From NCBI RefSeq assembly GCF_003023845.1, contig NZ_PYFT01000001.1, positions 6,758,001-6,822,000 of the forward strand: a DNA stretch of 64,000 bases, given 5' to 3'. The number at the start of each line of letters is the position of its first letter. Within the stretch, counting starts at the first letter, position 1. A program made the position numbers and the translations under genes. Below, piece after piece: positions 35,828 through 44,805 of this stretch. This DNA comes from Adhaeribacter arboris. Its GTDB lineage: Bacteria > Bacteroidota > Bacteroidia > Cytophagales > Hymenobacteraceae. Below the pieces are notes generated by a model. It had not been told where the DNA came from. It searched no databases and saw nothing but the letters and a program-made list of their open reading frames with translations.

Positions 35828-37039
35828 ATGGATAATTTGACCATATTTGGAGAGGAGATTATAGATGAAGGTGCTATTCGGCAAATTAAAAATTGTATTT
35901 CCCCGGATGACATTGGGGTATTAACAGCCGATGCCCACTACGGTTACGGTCATCCTATTGGGGGAGCCGTAGCTTATAAAGACAAAATTTCGTTATCCGG
36001 AGTAGGGTTCGATATTGCCTGCGGCAATAAAGCTGTAAAAACGAACATTCGGGCTAATCAAATTCCGGTAGCTCGTATTATGGATGAAATTGTTAAGAAT
36101 ATTGGGTTTGGCGTAGGCCGGCCTAACCCGAAACCCATTCACCATCCGGTTTTTGATAAAATAGCTAAGGCAGAGTTTAAACCCCAACGTAAATTTCTTT
36201 CATTAGCGAAAGAGCAATTGGGTACGGTAGGTGGCGGAAACCATTACATCGATTTATTTTCGGATGAAGAAGGGTGGCTATGGGTAGGAGTTCATTTTGG
36301 CTCCCGGGGTTTTGGACATAAAACTGCCACCGGATTTATCGCCCTTTCCCAGGGCCTTACTTTTGAAGACAAAGCCCGAGAAGGTCCCATGGATGCACCT
36401 CCCATTTTGTTTGATATTAGCTCGGAATTAGGACAGGATTATATTGCCGCCATGAGCCTGGCCGGGGACTATGCCTATGCCGGTCGGGACACGGTAGTAA
36501 ATAAGGTGCTGGAGATACTGGGCGCTTCCGTAACTTTTGAGGTACATAATCATCATAACTTTGCTTGGTTCGAAGAGCACCAAGGTTCTAAATATTGGGT
36601 TGTTCGCAAGGGCTGCACGCCGGCTTTCCCCGGGCAGTTAGGCTTTATTGGTTCTAATATGGGCGATACTTCGGTAATAATTGAAGGGGTACAAACCGAG
36701 AAAGCGCAGCAAGGACTTTATTCTACGGTACACGGAGCTGGTCGGGTTATGTCGCGGCGGCAGGCAGCCGGTAAACGCCGCTGGGTAAAAGGCAAAGATG
36801 GCCGACGGTACCAGGAAACGGTTTCGCCGGGCTTAGTGGATTTTGAAAAAGTCCGGAAAAAACTAAAACAGCAAGGCGTGGAATTACGCGGCGGCGAAGC
36901 CGACGAAGCGCCGGAAGTATACAAAAAACTGGAGGAGGTTTTGGCTTATCACGAAGGAACTATCCGGGTATTGCACCGCTTAAAACCAATTGGCGTAGCA
37001 ATGGCCGGAGGAAACGAGTACGATCCTTATAAAGATTGA
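35828..37039 (+). CDS. rtcB: RtcB-family RNA ligase
   Basis: The 403-residue protein matches RtcB, the GTP-dependent 3'-phosphate/5'-OH RNA ligase. Key sites are present: DAHYGYGHPIGGA, the metal Cys in GVGFDIACGNKA (Cys65), GGGNHYIDLF, HFGSRGFGHK, HNHHNFAWFEEH and the guanylylated His in HGAGRVMSRRQA (His302). It lacks an archease, RtcA or RtcR gene next to it. It is slightly shorter than typical E. coli RtcB (about 408 aa). Likely jobs are tRNA or rRNA repair after ribonuclease cleavage. Confidence 0.92.
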   Translation: MDNLTIFGEEIIDEGAIRQIKNCISPDDIGVLTADAHYGYGHPIGGAVAYKDKISLSGVGFDIACGNKAVKTNIRANQIPVARIMDEIVKNIGFGVGRPNPKPIHHPVFDKIAKAEFKPQRKFLSLAKEQLGTVGGGNHYIDLFSDEEGWLWVGVHFGSRGFGHKTATGFIALSQGLTFEDKAREGPMDAPPILFDISSELGQDYIAAMSLAGDYAYAGRDTVVNKVLEILGASVTFEVHNHHNFAWFEEHQGSKYWVVRKGCTPAFPGQLGFIGSNMGDTSVIIEGVQTEKAQQGLYSTVHGAGRVMSRRQAAGKRRWVKGKDGRRYQETVSPGLVDFEKVRKKLKQQGVELRGGEADEAPEVYKKLEEVLAYHEGTIRVLHRLKPIGVAMAGGNEYDPYKD

Positions 37040-37158
37040 AACGAATGCAGGTAACTTTTAACGCTGAAATACAAAATAGCTAAAACTTGTAAGTGGAGAG
37101 GTAACTTAAGCTGGTTTAAGTAGCGAGAATAACACAAGCTGCATTTAAAGAGTTACAA

Positions 37159-37194
37159 AAAAGGTCACGGGTAATTTATTTACCGTGACCTTTT
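37159..37194. terminator. Bidirectional terminator between rtcB and DUF4136 gene
   Basis: AAAAGGTCACGG (37159-37170) pairs perfectly with CCGTGACCTTTT (37183-37194), with A- and T-runs on the two sides. It serves the convergent genes ending at 37039 and 37213. Confidence 0.8.
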
Positions 37195-37212
37195 GTATTT
37201 AGTCAATAAAAA

Positions 37213-37818
37213 TTAATTCTGTTGTTGGCTCGCCTGCAAATAGCCTTCGGTAAATACTTTGTATCGGTCGAAAATAGAACGCACCGCGCTTTTCAGGTAA
37301 GCTTCATTTTTAACGGTATTTTCCAATACGCCGGAGGCGTAACCTTGCCATACAGCCCGATTTTTCTTTTTGTCGATTAAAACAATAAACAGAGTGCCTT
37401 TTTTAAGATTGTATTTAACCGGATCGTATTCTCTTTTCTCCACGTTCGGATCGAATTCTTCGTCTTCGTCGAAAATTCGGCCTGTTTCAATAAATTCGGT
37501 TATATCGGCCTGATTGTAGCCTTTCAGTAGTAGATCTTCGTAAAATAATTTATAAGAAACAAGTAAATCCGGACGGTTCTGATTGAATCGGTAGCCTTGA
37601 ACTTCCATGCGGGATTTAATGGCATTTTCCACAAATGGGTTAAATTTGCTTGAATCATTTTCAGAACTTTTTACGCCGATAAAGTTGAAAGTTCGATATT
37701 TTTTGAAGTTACCGGAGTAACTGTAATCCGATTCCACTTTATGATCATAATAATTCATGCAGGAGGATAGATGGAGTAAAAGTAACCCTAAAATAAATCC
37801 GTAAATCTTTCTGTTCAT
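37213..37818 (-). CDS. DUF4136 lipoprotein
   Basis: The 201-residue protein has a lipoprotein signal peptide (lipobox HLSSC, Cys20) and a DUF4136 domain: VESDYSYSGNFKKYRTFNFI, RMEVQGYRFNQNRPDLLVSY, GTLFIVLIDKKKNRAVWQGYA and a closing AVRSIFDRY helix. The family is common in Gram-negative envelopes but its role is not established. The upstream 440 bp are non-coding. It is monocistronic with its own terminator. Confidence 0.85.
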   Translation of the reverse strand: MNRKIYGFILGLLLLHLSSCMNYYDHKVESDYSYSGNFKKYRTFNFIGVKSSENDSSKFNPFVENAIKSRMEVQGYRFNQNRPDLLVSYKLFYEDLLLKGYNQADITEFIETGRIFDEDEEFDPNVEKREYDPVKYNLKKGTLFIVLIDKKKNRAVWQGYASGVLENTVKNEAYLKSAVRSIFDRYKVFTEGYLQASQQQN

Positions 37819-38258
37819 ACTTTTATTACTTATAAATTATCTAAAATAAATTTTATAGGTAATATACGAAAAGAATTGAAAATTGTATTTAGAGTCGCTT
37901 CATTTTCAGAACAATAAGTGTTTATATTTTGGCTAAAATTTAACACGGAAAAGAGGCTTCGTTAAAATCCTGCTCTAATACATTATTTTGGCCTTTTATA
38001 CATCAAAAAGTTTTGGTATAAAATGTTTCGGCAAGAGAAAAATTAATAAAATATTTACTGCGGGTAGAGTAGAATTAGGAATTTTAATTGTTCCGGCCCT
38101 TCAAAAGTAAAATTAACCTTTAGAAGTAGTAAAAATATTTATATTAAATTGGCAACTTTTGCTTCCGTTTTTACTTGGTAAAGTACCTCAATAAAAAGAT
38201 TAACCGGCGCATAAATGACTTGCAAAGCTACTTAACCTTATTGTACCAAGTAAATAGA
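37819..38258. other. AT-rich intergenic region
   Basis: I see no gene, strong promoter, hairpin or repeat in this stretch. Confidence 0.35.
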
Positions 38259-38963
38259 TTACGGTAAATCCTCGAATCGAATATCCAATAAGTCAAATTT
38301 TTTAAAATCGCGATAGTCAAAATGCCACCATTCTTCGGAGTATACCTCAAAGCCATGCTTGGTCATAACTTGTTTTAACTTTTCCCGGTTCTTAATAGCC
38401 AAAGCGGGTAAATTAGAGTAGTTAACGTGCGCTTTTTTAGTAAAAGCATCGTAAGCGGTAGGCATTTGTAACTCCTGACCTGTTTTTAAGTTTACCAGGG
38501 TTAAGTCTACGGTGCAGCCCCGGTTATGCCGCGATCCTTCCCAAGGTTTGGCTAAGTAAACGGTGTCTTGTACTTTCTCGAAAAAATAAACGGTAGCCCG
38601 ATAAGGCCGGTAAGCGTCAAAAATTTTTAAGCCTAAGCCTTGTTGGTTTAATTCGGTTTGTACCTTTTTTAAAGCTTGCGCAACCGGCCGGCGTAAAAAG
38701 GCCTTAGCCGAAGTATAAACAGGTTCCCCGATAAAATTATTAGCGGTAGCATAACGAATGTCTAATTGAATGTTCGGGATGATGGTAGCTAAATCTACTA
38801 ATTGCAGGCTGCTATCTGTGGATACTTGTTTTTGGTAATGGGTTGGGTCATTAATAACTTTCAGACCGTATTTATTCCCTTTAAGTTCTTGCGCCCATGC
38901 TGACCAAGATAGAAGTACCTGTACGCCTAGCAGGAATAAATTACGGGAAAGTGAGGAACGCAT
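38259..38963 (-). CDS. M15-family D-alanyl-D-alanine dipeptidase, VanX-like
   Basis: The 234-residue protein has a signal peptide (about 1-25, SAWAQ) and the VanX/DdpX metallopeptidase fold. The zinc ligands are His146 and Asp153 (SRHNRGCTVDLTL) and His214, with the catalytic Glu211 in EEWWHFDY. The substrate-binding Arg lies in LDIRYATANNFIG (Arg71). The likely reaction is cleavage of D-Ala-D-Ala in the periplasm, during peptidoglycan turnover. There are no VanA or VanH genes, so no vancomycin-resistance role is indicated. Confidence 0.9.
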   Translation of the reverse strand: MRSSLSRNLFLLGVQVLLSWSAWAQELKGNKYGLKVINDPTHYQKQVSTDSSLQLVDLATIIPNIQLDIRYATANNFIGEPVYTSAKAFLRRPVAQALKKVQTELNQQGLGLKIFDAYRPYRATVYFFEKVQDTVYLAKPWEGSRHNRGCTVDLTLVNLKTGQELQMPTAYDAFTKKAHVNYSNLPALAIKNREKLKQVMTKHGFEVYSEEWWHFDYRDFKKFDLLDIRFEDLP

Positions 38964-39089
38964 ATTTAGAAATAAATAAGAGAGTTAAGCTTTATTAAAA
39001 AACAATGCATAAAATAGAAATTATAGAATTAGCTGCATCCGGCATGGCTATAAAAGTAAAGTGCTACAAAGGAATTGGTGCATCATGCC

Positions 39090-39263
39090 TTATTTTTTAG
39101 CGTAGTATTTCTGAAAAAAAATTAGTAACCCGAGCAAGGTGACAAAACTTACCGAGGTAGCAGTAGTTACATAGCCCATGGTAGTAAATTGATTAATAGC
39201 TAAACCCAGATGAATAGCTAACACAACCAGCGCGAATAAAAAAATCATTTGATGAATTTTCAT
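39090..39263 (-). CDS. Small two-helix membrane protein (57 aa)
   Basis: This ORF was found by reading the gap. It starts with ATG at 39263, preceded by AAAGGAAG, a good ribosome-binding site, and stops at 39090-39092. The product has two hydrophobic helices (IFLFALVVLAIHLGLAIN and VSFVTLLGLLIFF) and a basic tail (QKYYAKK). Its start is 18 bp after the stop of the beta-lactamase-like gene, so the two are probably co-transcribed. No known family was recognised. Confidence 0.6.
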   Translation of the reverse strand: MKIHQMIFLFALVVLAIHLGLAINQFTTMGYVTTATSVSFVTLLGLLIFFQKYYAKK

Positions 39264-39281
39264 GTAACTTCCTTTAAATGC

Positions 39282-40568
39282 TTAATATTTAAATGTAAAA
39301 CGCTTTAGATCGGGTAGATGTTTTTTAGTCCGCTTTAATTCGTGCTGATATACTACCTGGCCCAGGTTTATTAAGAAGGGATAGCAGATAGTTTCGTACT
39401 CGTATTTATCGTCGTTATAAATGTTGTCATCGTTTCCTAATACAATCGCACTAAGTAAAAACTCCACTTTATTTTCAAAATCTACGATGTAGGCATTGTC
39501 AATCATAAAACCGTAGGCATTCCCGATTTTATTAAAAATCCGAATGTGCGAAGGCATGGTTTTCTGGCGGTTACCAAACATAAAAAACTTAGCGTAGGTA
39601 TCGTAATAAGTAGTGGTATCATAACGGGGAAAATCACTTTCGCCTGGTTTCATAGACATATACTTTAATACAAAATCATAATCATCCGGGTTTAAATGAA
39701 AACGTTGCTGCGCCGGAACTACTTCCGGGAAAATAACGGATTTTAAAACCTGGTGCAGCGTTTCTAAACTTATATAATTCCGGTCCGAAAAATCCATAGG
39801 TTGCTTTATTAGCTGATTATTTGCGTTGTAATAACCAATTCCTAGGTGGGTTTCTTTTAAAGTATTCGGATAAGTACGGGCATTAAACACGAGTGGCTGT
39901 TGGTACAGAATGTTGTCGCCTTGGTAAAAAGTAATGGGGTTGGTATAGCGGGTAGTTTCGCCGGCATCGCCTACTGATAAACGGTGCAACAATCGCACCT
40001 GGTTGTATCCTTTTTGGTGTAACCCCTCATTAAGCTGCTCCTGGCCTAAAAACTCGTACAAACGATTATAAGCATCATTGTCGCTTACCAGCAATATTTT
40101 TTTAATATAATGCGCAATAGTAGGTATTTTATTCGGAGCCGTGGAGTCTGCAACAACCGCCGTTTGTTTGGTATAAGCGCTGTCTATCCGGAGGGGGGTA
40201 TTTTTATCTAAGCCGGCAATGCGCAGGTTATTTAATTTTTCTAAAGCTAATAAAGCGCCGGGTAATTTAACCGTACTAGCCGGGTAAAAGTATTCGTATG
40301 GGTTCAGGCGGTACGTATACGTTTTAAAATGCGGCCAGTTCTGCGCATCGCGGTTTATTTGGGTATAGATAATCTGAACGCGGTATTTGGCCGGATTGGT
40401 TAAGATAGTTTTAAAATACTCCGGATGTTTTTTGAGCAACTTAGGCAGCATCTTGTTTTTAAATAATTGCGCCTGAGCAGAAGATACCTTACCTAATGAG
40501 AATACACCCATGTTGATTATAATAACTAAAATTAGTTGCATGCGCTTAATTAACGGAGGTATACACAT
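39282..40568 (-). CDS. Serine beta-lactamase-like hydrolase (class A fold)
   Basis: The 428-residue protein has an N-terminal signal peptide (best from Met10) and a beta-lactamase class A/D-transpeptidase-type domain. The active-site Ser98 and Lys101 lie in PASTVKLPGALLALEKL, the SDN motif is at 162-164 (VSDNDAYNRLYE), and the third motif reads KIG in FNKIGNAYGF instead of KTG. Its length exceeds typical class A beta-lactamases (about 290 aa). Beta-lactamase activity cannot be claimed; it may hydrolyse other peptides or esters in the periplasm. Confidence 0.8.
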   Translation of the reverse strand: MCIPPLIKRMQLILVIIINMGVFSLGKVSSAQAQLFKNKMLPKLLKKHPEYFKTILTNPAKYRVQIIYTQINRDAQNWPHFKTYTYRLNPYEYFYPASTVKLPGALLALEKLNNLRIAGLDKNTPLRIDSAYTKQTAVVADSTAPNKIPTIAHYIKKILLVSDNDAYNRLYEFLGQEQLNEGLHQKGYNQVRLLHRLSVGDAGETTRYTNPITFYQGDNILYQQPLVFNARTYPNTLKETHLGIGYYNANNQLIKQPMDFSDRNYISLETLHQVLKSVIFPEVVPAQQRFHLNPDDYDFVLKYMSMKPGESDFPRYDTTTYYDTYAKFFMFGNRQKTMPSHIRIFNKIGNAYGFMIDNAYIVDFENKVEFLLSAIVLGNDDNIYNDDKYEYETICYPFLINLGQVVYQHELKRTKKHLPDLKRFTFKY

Positions 40569-40724
40569 AGAGCGTTAGACTACTCATTTAAAATTAAGAG
40601 GGTAAGATAAAAATTTTAGCTGCAACAAATAAGGTAGAGATTAATAATTCTGACTAGCCTAATCTGCTTTGTAAGTTTTTGTTATAAATTACTGCACAAA
40701 AACTGCTTTTGTAACAAAGTTCTT

Positions 40725-42035
40725 ATGGAAAAGAATAATCCTACTATTACCCGGGCCTGGTGTATTTACGATTGGGCCAACTCTGTTTATTCATTGGTAA
40801 TAATTTCCACTATTTTTCCTATTTACTACGGAGCCGTATCGAAAGGGCCGGATGGCAGCAGTATGGTTGACTTTCTGGGCTGGCACCTAGATTCGTCGGT
40901 GCTTTTTTCGTATTGCATTTCGTTTTCTTATTTACTGGTGGCGTGTAGCAGCCCTATTCTAACTGCCATTGCCGATTATAGTGGGCACAAAAAATTATTT
41001 ATGCGGTTATTTTGCTATTTGGGCTCTATTTCCTGCGTTTTATTATTCTTCTTTACCAAAGAAACTTTTACTACTTCGGTTATTTTATTTGTGCTGGCGG
41101 CCATGGGCTACAACGGCAGCATTGTATTTTACAATTCGTACCTGCCCGATATTGCTACCGAAGACCAATTTGATAAACTAAGTGCCCGGGGTTTTTCATT
41201 GGGTTACATTGGCAGTGTGCTGTTGTTAGTGTTTAATTTAGCCCTGGTTTTAAAACCGGCTTTTTTTGGCATTGATCCGCAGCATACTAGCTTGCCGCCG
41301 CGCATTTCATTTCTGCTTACCGGATTATGGTGGTTTGGCTTTGCTCAATACACTTTTTGGAAATTACCTAAGCGCCAGATTCCTGGCAAAAGAGAAGGTT
41401 CGTGGCTGTTTAACGGTTTCCGGGAACTAAAGAAAGTTTGGCAGCAAGTAAAAAAACTTTATTTGCTGAAGCGCTTTTTACTTGCTTTCTTTTTTTACAA
41501 TATGGGCGTGCAAACGGTAATGTACGTAGCCACTGTTTTCGGCGATAAAGAATTAAAATTAAATTCAGATGCCTTAATTCAGACTATTCTGGTTTTGCAG
41601 TTGATCGCTATTCCGGGTGCTTATGGCTTTGCTCGGCTTTCGAAAGCCTACGGTAATTTCATGGCCTTAGCGGTAGCGGTTCTTATTTGGGTGGGCGTTT
41701 GCGTGGGAGCTTATTTTACTTACACCGAAAATCAGTTTTACCTTTTAGCGGCGTGTGTAGGTGTAGTAATGGGCGGAATTCAGTCACTTTCCCGGTCCAC
41801 GTACAGCAAATTAATTCCAGCAGATACCCGCGATACCACTTCTTTTTTCAGTTTTTACGATGTTACGGATAAAATGGCGATTGTACTGGGCACCTTAGCC
41901 TACGGCAGTATTGCTCAAGTTACCGGTTCGATGCGCAATAGTGTACTGGCGCTAATGGGATTTTTCTTTTTAGGCTTGATTTTTTTAGTAACGATTAAAG
42001 GGAAACGAGCCGGAGTAAGTAAAGTTGCTGCTTGA
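40725..42035 (+). CDS. MFS transporter, UMF1 (Atg22-like) family
   Basis: The 436-residue protein has about 12 transmembrane helices and the family start ITRAWCIYDWANSVYSLVI. Other marks are LPDIATEDQFDKLSARGFSL, a signature of this family, and the central QSLSRSTYSKLIP stretch. UMF1 members are distant relatives of yeast Atg22, an amino-acid effluxer of the vacuole; bacterial substrates are not established. It is divergent from the beta-lactamase-like gene and is probably monocistronic. Confidence 0.88.
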   Translation: MEKNNPTITRAWCIYDWANSVYSLVIISTIFPIYYGAVSKGPDGSSMVDFLGWHLDSSVLFSYCISFSYLLVACSSPILTAIADYSGHKKLFMRLFCYLGSISCVLLFFFTKETFTTSVILFVLAAMGYNGSIVFYNSYLPDIATEDQFDKLSARGFSLGYIGSVLLLVFNLALVLKPAFFGIDPQHTSLPPRISFLLTGLWWFGFAQYTFWKLPKRQIPGKREGSWLFNGFRELKKVWQQVKKLYLLKRFLLAFFFYNMGVQTVMYVATVFGDKELKLNSDALIQTILVLQLIAIPGAYGFARLSKAYGNFMALAVAVLIWVGVCVGAYFTYTENQFYLLAACVGVVMGGIQSLSRSTYSKLIPADTRDTTSFFSFYDVTDKMAIVLGTLAYGSIAQVTGSMRNSVLALMGFFFLGLIFLVTIKGKRAGVSKVAA

Positions 42036-42203
42036 GGTGAGTTGTATTTCTGTACTTATAATTAAAATTTGACTTTTTGCTATTGAAGTTGATTCCCTTA
42101 TATAAATGTTTAGATTTTCTTTTTAGCCAGATAAAAGTGTAAGTAAGTATACTAGGCAGGATAAAACAGAAACTAGATAATTAAAAGATAAAGCACATAC
42201 GTG

Positions 42204-43862
42204 CTACTTTTTCCGATATACTTCTTCCCCGTTTACGAACGTACTCACTACTTGCGTTCCTCGGATTTCTGGAGCGGGAATGAGCATAATGTCTTTATTA
42301 AGAATTACAAAATCGGCCGATTTCCCCGGTTCAATGCTGCCCCGGTTTTTTTCTTCAAAATTTGCGTAAGCGGCCCAAAGGGTAGTACCTCGTAAAGCTT
42401 GTTCCCGGCTTAAAGCATTATTCATCTGAAATCCCTGAGCGGGATAGTTCTTGGCATCTTGCCGGGCAACCGCCGAATGAAAGCCAAACAAAGGATTGAT
42501 ATGCTCCACCGGAAAATCGCTGCCTAAGGCAATAGTGCCATTTTGAGCCAGTAAATCTTTGTAAGCGTATGCATGCGGCAAGCGCTCTGCTCCCAAACGT
42601 TCCCCGGCCCAATACATATCCGAAGTAGCGTGGGTAGGTTGCACCGAAGGAATAATGCTGAATCGCCCAAATTTAACTACATCCCTCGGATTTACTACCT
42701 GCGCGTGTTCGATGCGCCACCGGCGGTTGTTTTTACTTTTTAGTACTTCGCCGTAAATATCGGTTAGCAATCGATTTGCTGAATCGCCAATGGCGTGGGT
42801 ATTCATCTGAAAACCATGCTGGTAAATATCAGCGGCAAGTTTACGGTAATCTGCCGGTCTCCGAAGTAAAAATCCAGTCTCCTTTGGACGGTCATGGTAA
42901 GGATATAACAAGCAAGCCCCGCGGGAACCTAATGCTCCATCAGCGTACACTTTAAAACTACTTACATCTAAACGACTGGTATGGTACGGTCCGTTTTTAA
43001 AATAGTATTGCTGATTTACAACTGATGGGCTTAACATGGCATATAGCCGAATTTTTAACTTTTCGGCTTGCTGCAAGGAATCGTATAAATCAATAATCGG
43101 TTTTTCTAAACCAGCGTCTACCACGGTGGTAAGACCCACGGCGAAGCAGTTTTGTTGGGCTTGTAGTAAAGCGGCCACTTTTTCGGTCTGGGAAGGCTTC
43201 GGAATTTTAGAGCTGACCAACTCTACCGCATTATCCACCAAAATACCCGTTAAGTAATTATTTTTTTGTTCGATAATGCCGCCATTTATTTTGGTCTGGT
43301 TACTAATAACGGCTAAATTCAATGCTTTTTTATTGACCAGAGCCGCATGGCCGTCAATCCGTTCAATAAACACCGGTACATCCGGAAATAAAATATTTAA
43401 AGTGTCTTGGGTCGGAAAGTTTTTGTTTGGCCAGTCGTTTTGATCCCAACCCCGGCCTAATAGCCAAGCTGCATTCGGATATTTTTGCCGGTGCTCTACC
43501 AATTTTTTTACTACCTCGGCGAATGAAGTAGTACCCACTAAATCAGCTTGCTGTAAATTTAAAGCGTAACCAAAGAAATGAGCGTGGGCGTCGATAAAGC
43601 CAGGATAAACGGGTCGACCGTGAGCATCGGTTTCCTGTTGGGCGGTGTACTTCCCGCGAATGGCGTCCGTGGAACCTACCTCAACGAATTTTCCGTCCTT
43701 TACGGCAAAAGCCTGGGCTTCATCAAAATTTTGGTTAACGGTATAAACCCGGGCATTGTAAATAATTAAGTCAACTTTTGTTTTTGACTGGCAAAATAGA
43801 AGTACAAAAGAAAGCGCCGTTAAAACAGAAACTCTTATAGCTGAAATAAACTCTTTATTCAT
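42204..43862 (-). CDS. Amidohydrolase, YtcJ-like lipoprotein
   Basis: The 552-residue protein has a hydrophobic N-terminus with a possible lipobox (LLFC) and an amidohydrolase-3 domain: the metal-binding PGFIDAHAHFFGYAL, LLGRGWDQNDW, FKVYADGALGSRGACLL, the late NTHAIGDSANR and LGSDFPVEHINPLFG. It should be a secreted metal-dependent hydrolase of amide or similar bonds; the substrate is unknown. The start overlaps the end of the AMP nucleosidase gene by 8 nt, so the two form an operon even though one product is exported and the other cytoplasmic. Confidence 0.88.
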   Translation of the reverse strand: MNKEFISAIRVSVLTALSFVLLFCQSKTKVDLIIYNARVYTVNQNFDEAQAFAVKDGKFVEVGSTDAIRGKYTAQQETDAHGRPVYPGFIDAHAHFFGYALNLQQADLVGTTSFAEVVKKLVEHRQKYPNAAWLLGRGWDQNDWPNKNFPTQDTLNILFPDVPVFIERIDGHAALVNKKALNLAVISNQTKINGGIIEQKNNYLTGILVDNAVELVSSKIPKPSQTEKVAALLQAQQNCFAVGLTTVVDAGLEKPIIDLYDSLQQAEKLKIRLYAMLSPSVVNQQYYFKNGPYHTSRLDVSSFKVYADGALGSRGACLLYPYHDRPKETGFLLRRPADYRKLAADIYQHGFQMNTHAIGDSANRLLTDIYGEVLKSKNNRRWRIEHAQVVNPRDVVKFGRFSIIPSVQPTHATSDMYWAGERLGAERLPHAYAYKDLLAQNGTIALGSDFPVEHINPLFGFHSAVARQDAKNYPAQGFQMNNALSREQALRGTTLWAAYANFEEKNRGSIEPGKSADFVILNKDIMLIPAPEIRGTQVVSTFVNGEEVYRKK

Positions 43863-44628
43863 AACGTAAATGTTTCACCGATTCACCGGAATCCCGAAGC
43901 TCGACCATAGCGTCGATGCCAATGCTTAAATGTTTTTCCACGAAATTAGTAGTAACTTTTAAATCGCTTTCCGCAGTTTTTACCCCTTCCGGTGTCATGG
44001 GGTTATCTGATACTAATAAGAGCGCCCCGTGCGGAATATCGTTCATAAAACCCACCACAAAAATGGTGGCTGTTTCCATATCAATGCCCATTACTCGTAC
44101 CGAACGCAGGTATTCTTTAAAATCTTCGTCGTGTTCCCACACGCGGCGGTTGGTGGTATAAACAGTGCCCGTCCAGTAATCCATTTCGTGTTTTTTAATC
44201 ATCGAGGAAACCGAGCGTTGCAACCGGAAAGAGGGAAGAGCCGGTATTTCAGGCGGCAGGTAATCGTCGGAAGTACCTTCCCCGCGAATGGCCGCAATGG
44301 GCAAAATCAAATCGCCTAATTTAACTTTTTCTTTAATGCCGCCGCATTTTCCTAAAAATAAAGCGGCTTTTGGCCGTACCGCCGATAATAAATCCATAAC
44401 GGTAGCCGCCATAGGGCTGCCCATCCCAAAATTGATGATAGTAATATTATTAGCCGTGGCGGTTTGCATGGGCTTGTTCATTCCCCGGATTTCGCAGTTA
44501 AACCGTTCCGAGAACATAGCCACGTAATTAATAAAATTAGTTAATAATATATATTCACCGAATTCGTTGAGGGCCATACCGGTGTACCGGGGTAGCCAGT
44601 TTCGAACAATATCTTCTTTCGATTTCAT
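43855..44628 (-). CDS. amn: AMP nucleosidase (short form)
   Basis: The 257-residue protein matches the short Bacteroidota AMP nucleosidase, which splits AMP into adenine and ribose 5-phosphate. Signatures are IVRNWLPRYTGMALNEFGEY, INFGMGSPMAATVMDLL, FLGKCGGIKEKVKLGD, AIRGEGTSDDYLPPE and the nucleoside phosphorylase-like MGIDMETATIFVVGF. It lacks the N-terminal regulatory domain of E. coli Amn (484 aa). It leads the two-gene unit with the amidohydrolase gene. Confidence 0.92.
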   Translation of the reverse strand: MKSKEDIVRNWLPRYTGMALNEFGEYILLTNFINYVAMFSERFNCEIRGMNKPMQTATANNITIINFGMGSPMAATVMDLLSAVRPKAALFLGKCGGIKEKVKLGDLILPIAAIRGEGTSDDYLPPEIPALPSFRLQRSVSSMIKKHEMDYWTGTVYTTNRRVWEHDEDFKEYLRSVRVMGIDMETATIFVVGFMNDIPHGALLLVSDNPMTPEGVKTAESDLKVTTNFVEKHLSIGIDAMVELRDSGESVKHLRYE

Positions 44629-44630
44629 AG

Positions 44631-44736
44631 TTGATAGTTGTAAGTTGCAGGTTGCAAGTTACAGGTTATTCCGGTTGCAAAGTTAAAAGGTTGTACAGTT
44701 GGAAGGTTAGAAAGTTGTAAGGTTAAAAAGTTTGAA
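44631..44736. repeat. Degenerate GTTGNAAGGTT-type low-complexity tandem repeat
   Basis: About ten imperfect units of 8 to 11 bp based on AAGTTG and AAGGTT lie between the AMP nucleosidase start and the HsdR-N gene. The same kind of sequence occurs inverted at 45317-45352 and directly at 17893-17941. Confidence 0.6.
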
Positions 44737-44805
44737 GAATGCTTTATAAGAACTAGATTGGGGTTTAAAATTGGGAAATGATAGTTGGTAAATGGTAAAT
44801 GAAAA

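Noticed and set aside
38259-40568. Antibiotic-resistance locus (VanX-like and beta-lactamase-like genes side by side)
   Set aside because: There are no vanA/vanH/vanR genes, the third beta-lactamase motif is altered, and both families have ordinary cell-wall roles in Bacteroidota.
44631-44736. Possible CRISPR array
   Set aside because: Units are 8-11 bp, imperfect, without spacers; no cas genes are present.
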